Shown here: positions 23,393 to 31,893 of the stretch, in pieces
Layout: every line of letters begins with the position of its first letter
Numbering within the stretch: the stretch's first letter is position 1
Assembly (NCBI RefSeq): GCF_014168815.1
Contig: NZ_AP021972.1
Location: forward strand, 3,410,001 to 3,474,000
Direction of reading: 5' to 3'
DNA from: Klebsiella sp. WP3-W18-ESBL-02
GTDB taxonomy: Bacteria > Pseudomonadota > Gammaproteobacteria > Enterobacterales > Enterobacteriaceae
Length of the DNA stretch: 64,000 nt
Notes under the pieces: model-generated
What the model was told of the DNA's origin: nothing
The model's input: the letters and a program-made list of their open reading frames with translations, nothing else
The model's database searches: none
Program-made: the position numbers and the translations under genes

Positions 23393-24769
23393 TTACATCT
23401 CTTCGCCGTTGCTATGAATCGCCCGCTTCAGCCAGTCGTAGCTTTTCTTCGGCACGCGCTTAAGGTCTTTTAAATCGTGGTTTTCGCGATTGACGTAGAC
23501 CACGCCGTAGCGCTTACGCATATCGCCCTGCGAGCTAAGAATATCAATCAGCCCCCAGCCCAGATAGCCAATAACCTGGGCGCCATCCTCAAAAATCGCC
23601 GCTTTCATGGCGTTGATATGGTCGCGATGATAGGCGATACGATAATCATCGGCGATCGGATTTTCGCCGTCCCACTGCTCAATCACCCCAATGCCGTTCT
23701 CAATCGGAAACACCGGCAGGCGCCAGTCATTGTAATAGCGGGTAATAATACTGCGAAAACCGAGCGGATCTATCTGCCAGTTCCACTCGGTGGCCTTCAG
23801 GTGCGGGTTCGGCTTGTCGCCAAACAGCATGTAGTTATTGACCGGCGTACCTTCCGGGATCGGATCGCTGTCCAGCGTGCGGCTGGCGTAGTAGCTGAAC
23901 GCCATATAGTCGTTCTTCATGGTCGCCAGCACCGCCAGATCGTCCTCGCGATAGATGTCGCTGAACCCCGCTTGCTTAACAAAGTGCAGCACTTCCGGGC
24001 TATAGCCTTCACCGGCAAAGGCGCGCAGGAGATTCTGATTGAAGAATTCGTCGAGCTGCTGGGCGCAGAATACGTCGCGCGGCTTGCAGGTGGCCGGGTA
24101 TACCTGGGCGTGCGCCAGCATGCCCCCCATCAGTTTGCCGGGTTTGGTGTCGTGCAGGTAATGCGTCAGGTGCGCATGCGCCATCATCACGTGATGCTGG
24201 ATTTCATACAGCTCGCGCAGCGTTTTGTCACCGCGCATATAGCCGGAGATCAGGAACGTTTCCGGCATATGGTAAAGATTCTGCTCGTTGAAGGTCAGCC
24301 ACCAGGTCACCCGATCGCCGAAGCAATCGATCATCTTTTTGCCGTAGCGGATAAACGCTTCCATCACGCGGCGATCGGTAAAACCGTTGTATTTTTCGGC
24401 CAGCGCCAGCGGCATATCGAAGTGGTACAGGCAGATCATCGGCTCAATACCGCGCTCGATAAGGCCGGTGATGAAACGCTCATAGAAGGCAATGCCCTCT
24501 TCATTGAACTCACCATCGCCGCTCGGACAGACGCGGCTCCAGGCAATCTGGAAACGGTAGCAGTTCATGCCCAGATCTTTCATCAGATCGAAATCTTCTT
24601 CATAGCGGTGGTAGGCGTCGGTTGCCACCTTCCAGTCAGAAGCAAACTCTTTTGGCTCGCGAATATCGTATACCGACATCCCTTTTCCGCCCTCATTCCA
24701 GGCGCCTTCGGTCTGCATACTGGAAACGGAGTTCCCCCACAGGAAATGGGCGGGCAGTGATGGTTTCAT
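23393..24769 (-). CDS. GH1 6-phospho-beta-glucosidase
   Basis: This 458-residue enzyme belongs to glycoside hydrolase family 1. The start PAHFLWGNSVSSMQTEGAW, the acid/base glutamate in WWLTFNEQN and the nucleophile glutamate in FPIENGIGV are all visible. The C-terminal segment SQGDMRKRYGVVYVN with KKSYDWLK matches the phosphate-recognising end of 6-phospho-beta-glucosidases, which hydrolyse aryl- or cellobiose-type 6-phosphoglucosides made by a PTS. No PTS permease gene is nearby, so the substrate must be phosphorylated by a permease encoded elsewhere. A ribosome-binding site AGGAG and twin operators precede it, and a GntR regulator follows it. Confidence 0.9.
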   Translation of the reverse strand: MKPSLPAHFLWGNSVSSMQTEGAWNEGGKGMSVYDIREPKEFASDWKVATDAYHRYEEDFDLMKDLGMNCYRFQIAWSRVCPSGDGEFNEEGIAFYERFITGLIERGIEPMICLYHFDMPLALAEKYNGFTDRRVMEAFIRYGKKMIDCFGDRVTWWLTFNEQNLYHMPETFLISGYMRGDKTLRELYEIQHHVMMAHAHLTHYLHDTKPGKLMGGMLAHAQVYPATCKPRDVFCAQQLDEFFNQNLLRAFAGEGYSPEVLHFVKQAGFSDIYREDDLAVLATMKNDYMAFSYYASRTLDSDPIPEGTPVNNYMLFGDKPNPHLKATEWNWQIDPLGFRSIITRYYNDWRLPVFPIENGIGVIEQWDGENPIADDYRIAYHRDHINAMKAAIFEDGAQVIGYLGWGLIDILSSQGDMRKRYGVVYVNRENHDLKDLKRVPKKSYDWLKRAIHSNGEEM

Positions 24770-24783
24770 GGTTCGGCTCCTAT

Positions 24784-24816
24784 ATGACTAGTCATTTAAA
24801 TTTAATGACTAGTCAT
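24784..24816 (-). promoter_or_regulatory. twin 12-bp palindromic operators for GntR-type regulator
   Basis: The perfect palindrome ATGACTAGTCAT occurs twice, at 24784-24795 and 24805-24816, with a repeat distance of exactly 21 bases (two helical turns), 15 bases before the GH1 start codon. The position would block transcription or initiation. GntR/HutC-type proteins bind such short palindromes, so the adjacent regulator is the natural candidate. Confidence 0.8.
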
Positions 24817-24900
24817 ATACCGTAAAGCCGAAAAAACACGCAACCGGGAAGATCGTTTTATGTGAGATCGAAGAGAATTTTCCCACAGGAAGAGAAGATA

Positions 24901-24982
24901 GGCAGGCCGGATAAGGCAACGCCGCCATCCGGCAGCGTGCCGTACAATGCCTGAAGGTGCTTCGCTTGTCAGGCCTGCGTTA
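24901..24982. repeat. REP element
   Basis: AGGCCGGATAAGGCAACGC with GCCGCCATCCGGC and a second unit TGCTTCGCTTGTCAGGCCTG form an inverted REP pair between the GH1 gene and ybiR; its last bases touch the ybiR stop codon. Confidence 0.75.
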
Positions 24983-26089
24983 GAAAAGCAAAAGCAGGCC
25001 GTACCCCACCACAGCCGCCCACAGCAGCATCGGAATAGAGTACAGGTGGAAACGCCACCAGATGCGTCGGTCTGCCGCCATACGCAGCGCTATCAGGTTT
25101 GCCAGCGAGCCGGGCAGCAGCCCGAAGCCACCAACGTTGACCGCCCACGCCAGCAGCGTCGATGGCGGCACATAGTTCAGCAGCAAAATTGTCGACGGTA
25201 CGTTGCTAATCACCTGCGATAGGCCAATCGCCGTCAGCCACAGCGACATACCGGAAAGCGCGCTGGCCCCGCCAAACGCCTGCTGTAGCACCGGTAGTTG
25301 GGTCAGCAGATGAACATCGATGAACATCGCCATAAATACCAGCAGCAGCGTCCAGTCCACGCTCAGCACCACTCGCCGAGCCAACAGCAGGAAACCCACG
25401 GCGATGACGATGAGCCCCCACAGTTCCTGCTTCATTTCCAGCGCGGCAAGAAAAATCAGGTAGAAGGCCAGGCAGCTCCATACCAACAGCGGCTGCCAGT
25501 CAGGCGTGCGTTCACTGCTTTGAAACGCCAGCTTTTTCGCCGGGAAACAGCACCAGCATAGCACCAGCAGCGTGGCTAACATTGCCACCGCCAGCGGCAG
25601 CATTTGCAGGGTAAAGGCCGGGAAAGAGAGACCCGATCGCCCCCACAGCAGGATGTTCTGCGGGTTGCCAATCGGCGTCAGCAGCGAACCGGCGTTCACC
25701 GCCAGCGCCTCAAAAATAATCAGCCGGTTAATCGGCAGCGCGCACCATTTTTTTAGCGTCAGGGTCAACGGCACCACGATAAACAGCGCCACGTCATTGG
25801 TCAGAAAGGTCGACAGCAGCGCCGCCGCCAGAACCATAAACACCGCCAGCTGACGCTCGGTGGCAAAACGGCGCGCCATTTTGCGCCCCAGGACATCAAA
25901 ATAGCCGCTTTGCTCTACGCCTTTGGTCAGCAGCATCAGCCCGCTGAGGGTAATAATGGTGTGCCAGTCGATGGCCGCCGGCCAGCGCGCGGGGGCGAAG
26001 GGAACAAAAAAACTCAGCAGGACGCCGACGAGAATCAGCAGGTGCAGAAAACGGTCGCCCGCCAGCGACCGAAGAAAAGGGAGGTTCAT
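24980..26089 (-). CDS. ybiR: ArsB/NhaD-type anion transporter YbiR
   Basis: This 369-residue inner-membrane protein with about ten hydrophobic segments matches E. coli YbiR (372 residues), of the ion-transporter superfamily that includes ArsB, NhaD and SLC13 carriers. Helical hairpin segments such as ISNVPSTILLLNYV and LTPIGNPQNILLWGRSG carry the proline/asparagine pattern of this group. The transported ion is not established. Its start overlaps the mntR stop by four bases (ATGA), an arrangement shared with E. coli that hints at a link to manganese handling, but this is inference. Confidence 0.93.
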   Translation of the reverse strand: MNLPFLRSLAGDRFLHLLILVGVLLSFFVPFAPARWPAAIDWHTIITLSGLMLLTKGVEQSGYFDVLGRKMARRFATERQLAVFMVLAAALLSTFLTNDVALFIVVPLTLTLKKWCALPINRLIIFEALAVNAGSLLTPIGNPQNILLWGRSGLSFPAFTLQMLPLAVAMLATLLVLCWCCFPAKKLAFQSSERTPDWQPLLVWSCLAFYLIFLAALEMKQELWGLIVIAVGFLLLARRVVLSVDWTLLLVFMAMFIDVHLLTQLPVLQQAFGGASALSGMSLWLTAIGLSQVISNVPSTILLLNYVPPSTLLAWAVNVGGFGLLPGSLANLIALRMAADRRIWWRFHLYSIPMLLWAAVVGYGLLLLF

Positions 26090-26559
26090 TCCACGAATTG
26101 CCCGTGCTTCAGGGTGAACTGACGGAACATGTCGAGCGTTTCCTCGCTGACATGATGTTCAATACCTTCCGCATCGCGGCGCGCGGTATCGGCGCTAACG
26201 CCGAGGGCCAGCAGGAAAGTCTCCACGACCTGATGGCGCTCACGGCTCTCCTGAGCCAGTTTTTCGCCCTCTGGCGTTAAAAACACGCCGCGCCACGGGA
26301 TCTGCTCAATCAGCCCTACGCCCGCCAGACGCTTCAGCATTTTCGCCACCGTGGGCTGCGAGACGCCCAGACGCGCTGCCATATCCACCTGTCGCGCCTC
26401 GCCCACTTCGCGAATTAGATCGGAAATCAGCTCAACGTAATCGTCAATCAGTTCGCGGCGATGCGCTTCGCGTACCTGGCGAAACCCCTCAACGTGCTCT
26501 TCAACATTCACCAGCTGCGTCACTTTTTTTGTTATTGGCGTACCTGCGCGACGGCCCAT
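26086..26559 (-). CDS. mntR: manganese-responsive regulator MntR
   Basis: This 157-residue DtxR-family repressor corresponds to E. coli MntR (155 residues), which with Mn(II) represses mntH and mntS and activates the efflux gene mntP. An N-terminal winged helix-turn-helix has RQVDMAARLGVSQPTVAKML; the metal-binding dimerisation domain lies around residues 90-150 with HHVSEETLDMF. It is divergent from mntS and overlaps ybiR by four bases. The ATG at 26559 is preceded by GAGGAAGC. Strong conservation of the locus leaves little doubt. Confidence 0.95.
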   Translation of the reverse strand: MGRRAGTPITKKVTQLVNVEEHVEGFRQVREAHRRELIDDYVELISDLIREVGEARQVDMAARLGVSQPTVAKMLKRLAGVGLIEQIPWRGVFLTPEGEKLAQESRERHQVVETFLLALGVSADTARRDAEGIEHHVSEETLDMFRQFTLKHGQFVE

Positions 26560-26664
26560 AAAGCTTCCTCATCTGTGCGACGCCGGAACGCGTCATCAAA
26601 AGTGCGCCCATTGTAATGGATTGTGACTCAAGCACAAAAATTTAACGTTTTAGCCATAGCTATA

Positions 26665-26686
26665 AAATATAGCCTGTGCTATATCT
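26665..26686. promoter_or_regulatory. MntR box upstream of mntS
   Basis: A 22-base inverted repeat with arms AAATATAGC and GCTATATCT around CTGT matches the known enterobacterial MntR box. It lies 54 bases before mntS in the divergent mntR-mntS gap, where E. coli also has one. Confidence 0.88.
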
Positions 26687-26740
26687 GTATGTAATGCAAA
26701 CGCTCATCACGGAATGATGGGCCAGAAAGCAGGAGGAACC

Positions 26741-26866
26741 ATGAACGAATTCAAGAGGTGTATCAGCGTGTTTAGCCACTCTCCTTTTAAAGTACGGTTA
26801 ATGTTGATCGGTATGCTGTGCGATCTGATTAACAACAAGCCGCAGCAGGACAAGCCGTCCCACTAA
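26741..26866 (+). CDS. mntS: small manganese protein MntS
   Basis: This 41-residue protein closely matches E. coli MntS (42 residues), starting MNEFKRC and containing SVFSHSPFKVRLML and DLINNKPQQDKPS. MntS is made under low manganese and raises the free manganese pool by inhibiting the exporter MntP. A perfect AGGAGGAA lies before the ATG and an MntR box upstream. In E. coli the transcript was first described as the small RNA RybA. It is too short for most gene finders, but the conserved context and sequence make the call firm. Confidence 0.95.
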   Translation: MNEFKRCISVFSHSPFKVRLMLIGMLCDLINNKPQQDKPSH

Positions 26867-27122
26867 GCGGCGTGCGAAACGCCGCTTCATCTCGTTGTCA
26901 TATTTGGCTGGCAATCTACCCGTTTGCGCCCAAAAACCCCGGTTATTTTCTGGTTTTGTAAGCGCCCTCCCAAAACAATTCGTTATCAGTAGTTGACCCA
27001 ATAATAAGCTCGCTTTATCTTCTTGCAGCCCTGTCCTTTGCGTCCCCTCTTTGCGCATGGTCTGGCCAATAAAGACCCCTTGACGCCAGGGGCCGCACAT
27101 GGCGTTTTGATAGTTGTAATCT

Positions 27123-28703
27123 ATGAATCTAACCCTGAAAGAAACCCTTGCTGCACGTGGGCTCGCCGTTAGCCCGTGGACAGGATTGTACTTTTTACAA
27201 TCAATCCTGATAAACCTGGCGCTGGGGTATCCCTTTAGCCTGCTGTATGCCGTCGCGTTTACCGGCGTGCTGCATCTCCTGTGGCGCACGTCGCCCAACG
27301 TGCAAAAGGTGATACTGGGGCTTTATTCACTCGTCGCCGCGCTCTACTTTCCGTTCAGCCAGGCCTACGGTGCACCGAACTTCAACACCCTGCTGGCGCT
27401 GCACGCCACTAACGTAGAAGAGTCGACGGAAATTTTTACCATCTTCCCGTGGTACAGCTATCTGGTCGCGGTGTTTATTTTTGCGCTTGGGGTCATTGCC
27501 GTACGGCGTAAAGCGGTCGATAAAACGCGCTGGCACCTGATGGACACCCTGTGCCTCATCTTCTGTATTGGCGTGTTTTTTGTGCAGCCGATACAAAACA
27601 AAGCCTACGGCGGCGTCTTCAAGCTAAAAGACAGCGGCTATCCGGCCTTCCGTTTCGTGAAAGACATTATCGTCAACAATAACGAAGTGCTTGACGAACA
27701 GCGCCGCATGGCCGAGCTGTCTGGGATGAAAGACACCTGGAACGTGCTGGCGGTGAAGCCGAAATATCACACCTACGTGGTGGTCATTGGCGAGAGCGCG
27801 CGCCGCGATGCGCTGGGTGCCTTTGGCGGCCATTGGGACAACACGCCGTTCGCCAGCTCGGTGAACGGCTATCTGTTTACCAACTACGTCGCAGCCAGCG
27901 GTTCGACGCAGAAGTCGCTGGGCCTGACGCTGAACCGCGTCGTCGACGGCAAGCCGCAGTATCAGGATAACTTCGTCACCCTCGCCAACCGTGCCGGTTT
28001 CCAGACCTGGTGGTTCTCGAACCAAGGGCAGATTGGCGAGTACGATACGGCGATCGCCAGTATCGCCAAGCGTGCCGATGAAGTGCACTTCCTGAAAAGC
28101 GGTGACTTTGAGGCGGATAAAAATACCCGCGATGAAGATCTGCTGAAGATGACCGAACAGGTACTCTCCACTCCGCGCAGTCAGCCGCAGCTGATTGTGC
28201 TGCATATTATGGGCTCCCATCCGCAGGCCTGTGACCGCACCCAGGGCAAGTACGCGCAGTTCGTACAGTCAAAGGAGACCTCATGCTACCTTCACAGCAT
28301 GACGCAAACCGACAGCCTGCTGAATCAGCTCTACGATCAGCTGCGCCGCACGACGGACAGCTTCTCGATGGTTTATTTCTCTGACCACGGTCTGGCCTTT
28401 AAAGAACGCGGCAAAGCGGTGCAGTACCTGGCCCACGACGATAAATACCAGCAGAACTTCCAGGTGCCGTTTATGGTACTTTCCAGCGATGATAAAGCGC
28501 ACAAGCTCATCAAAGCGCGACGTTCAGCCAATGATTTTCTGAGCTTCTTCACGCAGTGGACCGGGATCCAAACCAAAGAGATCGCGCCGAAGTATCGTTT
28601 TATTTCGTCGCAAAAAGCCGGGAAGGTCTACATCACTAACTTCCAGTTACAAAAAGTGGATTACGACACGCTCAAGACCGATCTGTTTGATCCAAAGAGC
28701 TAA
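27123..28703 (+). CDS. opgE: osmoregulated-glucan phosphoethanolamine transferase OpgE (YbiP)
   Basis: This 526-residue inner-membrane enzyme matches E. coli OpgE/YbiP (527 residues). About four or five N-terminal membrane helices (residues 15-160) lead to a periplasmic sulfatase/alkaline-phosphatase-fold domain with GESARRDALGAFGG, the nucleophile region AASGSTQKS, and YFSDHGLAF. OpgE adds phosphoethanolamine to osmoregulated periplasmic glucans, using phosphatidylethanolamine. It is unlinked to, and distinct from, the lipid A enzyme EptA later in the window. A 256-base gap separates it from mntS and no terminator is obvious there. Confidence 0.92.
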   Translation: MNLTLKETLAARGLAVSPWTGLYFLQSILINLALGYPFSLLYAVAFTGVLHLLWRTSPNVQKVILGLYSLVAALYFPFSQAYGAPNFNTLLALHATNVEESTEIFTIFPWYSYLVAVFIFALGVIAVRRKAVDKTRWHLMDTLCLIFCIGVFFVQPIQNKAYGGVFKLKDSGYPAFRFVKDIIVNNNEVLDEQRRMAELSGMKDTWNVLAVKPKYHTYVVVIGESARRDALGAFGGHWDNTPFASSVNGYLFTNYVAASGSTQKSLGLTLNRVVDGKPQYQDNFVTLANRAGFQTWWFSNQGQIGEYDTAIASIAKRADEVHFLKSGDFEADKNTRDEDLLKMTEQVLSTPRSQPQLIVLHIMGSHPQACDRTQGKYAQFVQSKETSCYLHSMTQTDSLLNQLYDQLRRTTDSFSMVYFSDHGLAFKERGKAVQYLAHDDKYQQNFQVPFMVLSSDDKAHKLIKARRSANDFLSFFTQWTGIQTKEIAPKYRFISSQKAGKVYITNFQLQKVDYDTLKTDLFDPKS

Positions 28704-28818
28704 TTCCACGACGTTTCTTTGACTTCCCGTTTACCTTTTGTCCCGGTAAACGGGTAGCAAACGCCCCCGCTATCGCCTTACTATACTTGCTTTACGACCA
28801 CCTGAAGCAGGCCTCATC

Positions 28819-29775
28819 ATGATCGCACAACGCCTCACGCGCGACTGGCGCTTTCCTATTGCCGGGCTAATGATACTGTTGTTGCTCAGCGCGACGTTCG
28901 CTCTGCACGCGCACTGGAACGCCTTTATCCAGTGGTGTCTCGCCACGCAAATTACCCTGCACCGCTACCTGGTCATGTACCTGCTGCAGCTCAATAACCA
29001 TGAATACAGCGGCGGCCTGTGGCTGCTGCTTGGCGCATTTTTTTACGGCGTGCTGCACGCCGTTGGCCCGGGCCACGGTAAGTTTATTGTCACAACCTAC
29101 CTCAGCACCAACAAAGAGAGCCTGCTCGCCGCGCGTGTGGTGCCGTTTCTCGGTAGCCTGATGCAGGGCATCAGCGCGATTCTTTTTGTCTTTATTCTGG
29201 CGGTCGGTTTCAACCTTGCGTCAGGCGATCTCAGCACCAGCCGCTGGTACGTTGAAAAAATCAGCGCGCTGATGATTGGCGCGTTCGGGCTGTTCGTCAT
29301 CTATCAGTCTCTGAAAGGTCTTCGCCCCCGTAAAATGTCCATTACGGCGCTCAGGCCACAGCATCAGCATGATGAAAACTGCGGCTGTGGGCATCACCAC
29401 GGCGTGGGTTCGGCGCTAACCCAGAGCGACTGGAAAACGCGCCTTGGCGTCATTCTGGCGATTGGCGCACGGCCGTGTAGCGGTGCAATCATGATTTTGA
29501 TGTTTGCCAACGCGCTGGGGATTGTGACGTGGGGAATCGCTGCGGTGATGACGATGGCGCTGGGGACCGCACTATCAATTCTCTGCCTATCGCTGGCAGT
29601 GCGCTATGCCAGAGAGCGCACGGTGGCCCTGTTTGGCGGCGCGTTCGGCGGGCAATGGGTTATTCCTGCGGTGAAAATAGCCGGCGGGATCATGTTGATT
29701 TTGTTTGCCACGGTGCTGTTTCTGACGGTGATACCGATTAGCGCAAACGGAGACTATATTGCGGCGGGCTGTTGA
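28819..29775 (+). CDS. NicO-family nickel/cobalt/zinc transporter
   Basis: This 318-residue membrane protein with about six to seven helices belongs to the NicO (RcnA/HoxN/UreH-related) family. The first helix end carries HAVGPGHGK and a later loop GARPCSGAI, both family signatures; between them a His/Cys-rich cytosolic loop (QHQHDENCGCGHHHG, around residue 180-195) probably binds metal. Relatives either export nickel and cobalt (RcnA) or act with a periplasmic partner in zinc transport (ZevB). No partner gene such as ZevA lies next to it here. It sits between opgE and ompX, where E. coli K-12 has no such gene. Confidence 0.85.
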   Translation: MIAQRLTRDWRFPIAGLMILLLLSATFALHAHWNAFIQWCLATQITLHRYLVMYLLQLNNHEYSGGLWLLLGAFFYGVLHAVGPGHGKFIVTTYLSTNKESLLAARVVPFLGSLMQGISAILFVFILAVGFNLASGDLSTSRWYVEKISALMIGAFGLFVIYQSLKGLRPRKMSITALRPQHQHDENCGCGHHHGVGSALTQSDWKTRLGVILAIGARPCSGAIMILMFANALGIVTWGIAAVMTMALGTALSILCLSLAVRYARERTVALFGGAFGGQWVIPAVKIAGGIMLILFATVLFLTVIPISANGDYIAAGC

Positions 29776-29807
29776 ATGTGACGGGAACGGGGTGTAAAAA
29801 AGGCATT

Positions 29808-29835
29808 AAAAAAGGGGTCCTGAGACCCCTTTTTG
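29808..29835. terminator. bidirectional terminator between NicO gene and ompX
   Basis: AAAGGGGTC and GACCCCTTT pair with loop CTGA, flanked by A-run and T-run. It serves ompX on the minus strand and the transporter gene on the plus strand. Confidence 0.88.
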
Positions 29836-29849
29836 TATCACCGAAGTGA

Positions 29850-30359
29850 TTAGAAGCGGTAACCTGCACCAACGATCCAGGTACCAACGTCAACGCTACG
29901 AATGCGAGACTGCTCGTAGGAGAAGTCCAGAGCAACGTTTTCGATCGGGTTGAACTGCAGACCTGCGCCGTAGGAGAAACCGTAGTCGCTGGTGCTGTTG
30001 TTATCCGGGAACTGGTTGCCCTGTGCTTTACCGTAGCCCAGGCCGATTACGCCGTAGATGCTTGCCCAGTCGTTCAGACGGTAAGCAGGACCCGCAGTGA
30101 TGCCGTAGTACTGACCTTTGGTGTACACGCCGTTCTGGGTGTCACTTTTTTCAGTGTAGGTGAAGGAGCTGATCACACCCAGCGGGCTGTTGTCAGCTTC
30201 GTAGCGATATTTCAGGTTGAAGCCGCCAGCTTTGTTAGCGACGCCCTGCATATCACTCTGTGCGTAACCACCGGTAACAGTGGAGGTTGCAGCTACGGCA
30301 GTACCTGCGGAAACAGCCAGAACAGCGGCCAGTGCTGAAAGACATGCAATTTTTTTCAT
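29850..30359 (-). CDS. ompX: outer-membrane protein OmpX
   Basis: This 169-residue protein (E. coli OmpX has 171) has a signal peptide cleaved after AVA before ATSTVTGGY, and eight predicted beta-strands ending in WIVGAGYRF with the C-terminal phenylalanine of barrel proteins. The extracellular-loop residues (around 70-80 and 115-125) differ from E. coli while barrel strands are conserved. The start at 30359 follows GAGGTGG. In E. coli its mRNA is a target of the small RNA CyaR near this ribosome-binding site. Backbone gene. Confidence 0.96.
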   Translation of the reverse strand: MKKIACLSALAAVLAVSAGTAVAATSTVTGGYAQSDMQGVANKAGGFNLKYRYEADNSPLGVISSFTYTEKSDTQNGVYTKGQYYGITAGPAYRLNDWASIYGVIGLGYGKAQGNQFPDNNSTSDYGFSYGAGLQFNPIENVALDFSYEQSRIRSVDVGTWIVGAGYRF

Positions 30360-30713
30360 AACCACCTCAAATGTGCTTCTAATAAGTCCGTAAGTTTTAA
30401 ATATATCAAAAATTGTTAAGAAACTCTTTGGTCCTGATGATGTCTAAGGGCAGCCTTGATGTAACAAAAATTTTCCATCACCGCCTATCACCTTCATTTC
30501 ACACATGTTTTTACGTTAAATCTTCGGTTTACTTCGGTAAAAACTGCGCTCAATTTTCCAGACAATTCCTAATTTGACAGACGAAATAATCATCGACTAT
30601 GCAAATTCTACTCGTTCCGGGGCGTTTTTTTTTCAACAATTCCTCAACCGTAGCCGACTATTTCAATTACACTGCCGCTTTTACCTCTTTTGACAAATAC
30701 TGACAGGAAAAAG
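30360..30713. promoter_or_regulatory. ompX-rhtA divergent intergenic region
   Basis: This 354-base AT-rich gap separates divergent ompX and rhtA. The ompX leader on the minus strand has AT-rich candidate promoter sequence (GATATATTTAAAAC). No ORF longer than background, no strong hairpin and no recognised operator was seen. It should hold both promoters. Confidence 0.5.
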
Positions 30714-31601
30714 ATGTCCAGCACGCCTCGCAAGCTACCGTCATGGTTACCCATCCTCGTTCTCCTGATCTCAATGATCTCTATTCAGAGCGGCGCATCG
30801 CTGGCTAAGTCATTGTTTCCTTTAATTGGCGCACCGGGCGTCACCGCCCTGCGTCTGGCCCTTGGCACCCTGATTCTGGTGGTCGTGTTTAAACCCTGGC
30901 GTCTACGTTTTGCCCGCGAACAGCGCCTGCCGCTGTTGTTTTACGGGCTGTCGCTTGGCGCGATGAACTACCTCTTCTATCTGTCGCTGCAGCGCATTCC
31001 ACTAGGCATTGCCGTGGCGCTGGAGTTTACCGGGCCGCTGGCGGTGGCGTTATTCTCATCGCGCCGCCCGGTAGACTTTATCTGGGTGATCCTGGCGGTG
31101 ATGGGCCTGTGGTTCCTGCTGCCGCTCGGCCAGGACGTGGCGCACGTCGACCTGACCGGCGCGCTGCTGGCGCTGGGCGCAGGCGCTGGCTGGGCGGTTT
31201 ACATTTTGACCGGCCGCCGCGCGGGTGAAGAACATGGCCCGGCGACCGTCGCGATGGGGTCACTGATTGCCGCCGTGGTCTTTGTACCGTTAGGTGCACT
31301 ACAGGCCGCCGACGCGCTGTGGCACTGGTCGCTGCTGCCGCTGGGGTTAGCCATTGCCGTCCTGTCTACCGCGCTGCCCTACTCGCTGGAAATGATTGCG
31401 CTGACCCGCCTGCCGACGCGAACCTTTGGCACCCTGATGAGCATGGAACCCGCGCTCGCGGCGCTGTCGGGGATGATTTTCCTCGGCGAGACGCTGACGT
31501 TAAGCCAGTCGATGGCGCTGGGCGCTATCATTATTGCTTCGATGGGATCAACGCTGACAATGCGACAGGAAAGTAAAATCAAACAGGTTGACGTCAGCTA
31601 A
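30714..31601 (+). CDS. rhtA: threonine/homoserine exporter RhtA
   Basis: This 295-residue protein has the same length as E. coli RhtA, a ten-helix EamA/DMT-superfamily exporter of threonine, homoserine and other amino acids. Two EamA repeats are seen, with SGASLAKSLFPLIGAPGVTAL in the first and MSMEPALAALSGMIFLGE in the second. The ATG at 30714 is preceded by ACAGGAAAA and matches the E. coli start; an in-frame start at 30690 would add eight residues. It is followed by a perfect 12-bp inverted repeat rather than a typical terminator. Confidence 0.94.
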   Translation: MSSTPRKLPSWLPILVLLISMISIQSGASLAKSLFPLIGAPGVTALRLALGTLILVVVFKPWRLRFAREQRLPLLFYGLSLGAMNYLFYLSLQRIPLGIAVALEFTGPLAVALFSSRRPVDFIWVILAVMGLWFLLPLGQDVAHVDLTGALLALGAGAGWAVYILTGRRAGEEHGPATVAMGSLIAAVVFVPLGALQAADALWHWSLLPLGLAIAVLSTALPYSLEMIALTRLPTRTFGTLMSMEPALAALSGMIFLGETLTLSQSMALGAIIIASMGSTLTMRQESKIKQVDVS

Positions 31602-31610
31602 ATTCTTTTA

Positions 31611-31639
31611 TTATGCATAGTGCAAGCCACTATGCATAA
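31611..31639. repeat. perfect 12-bp inverted repeat after rhtA
   Basis: TTATGCATAGTG and CACTATGCATAA flank the loop CAAGC, nine bases after the rhtA stop. There is no T-run on either side, so it is not a standard rho-independent terminator. It could be an mRNA stability hairpin or protein site. Confidence 0.55.
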
Positions 31640-31813
31640 TATCCCAGAGAAACTGCATGGATTCTTATTTTATATCAATTAAAATAAATTCCTAAATATA
31701 TAGCGCACCAGTAACACCAATTAACCAACTGTTTTTAAATAAGTTAATCAATCCAATCACGCTCACTATCATACCTATAGGCAGAATCAGAAAATACCGT
31801 CTCGCTCACGGTG

Positions 31814-31820
31814 CTATACT
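31814..31820 (+). promoter_or_regulatory. candidate -10 of dps promoter
   Basis: CTATACT, 74 bases before the dps start, has the C-TATACT form favoured by sigma-S and also used by sigma-70, as known for E. coli dps. The OxyR and IHF sites known upstream of E. coli dps could not be identified with confidence here. Confidence 0.5.
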
Positions 31821-31893
31821 TGTTTCCGTTAATTCATGAGGACGCAGATACACCCGTCTTTATATGTGTATCGGATCAAGAGGATATATGATT

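Noticed and set aside
23477..24760. A 427-codon plus-strand frame opposite the GH1 gene
   Set aside because: It mirrors the glycosidase gene, has no recognisable domain or ribosome-binding site, and the glycosidase motifs settle which strand is coding.
26798..27298. A 166-codon minus-strand frame across mntS end and opgE start
   Set aside because: It overlaps two supported genes on the other strand and has no recognisable features.
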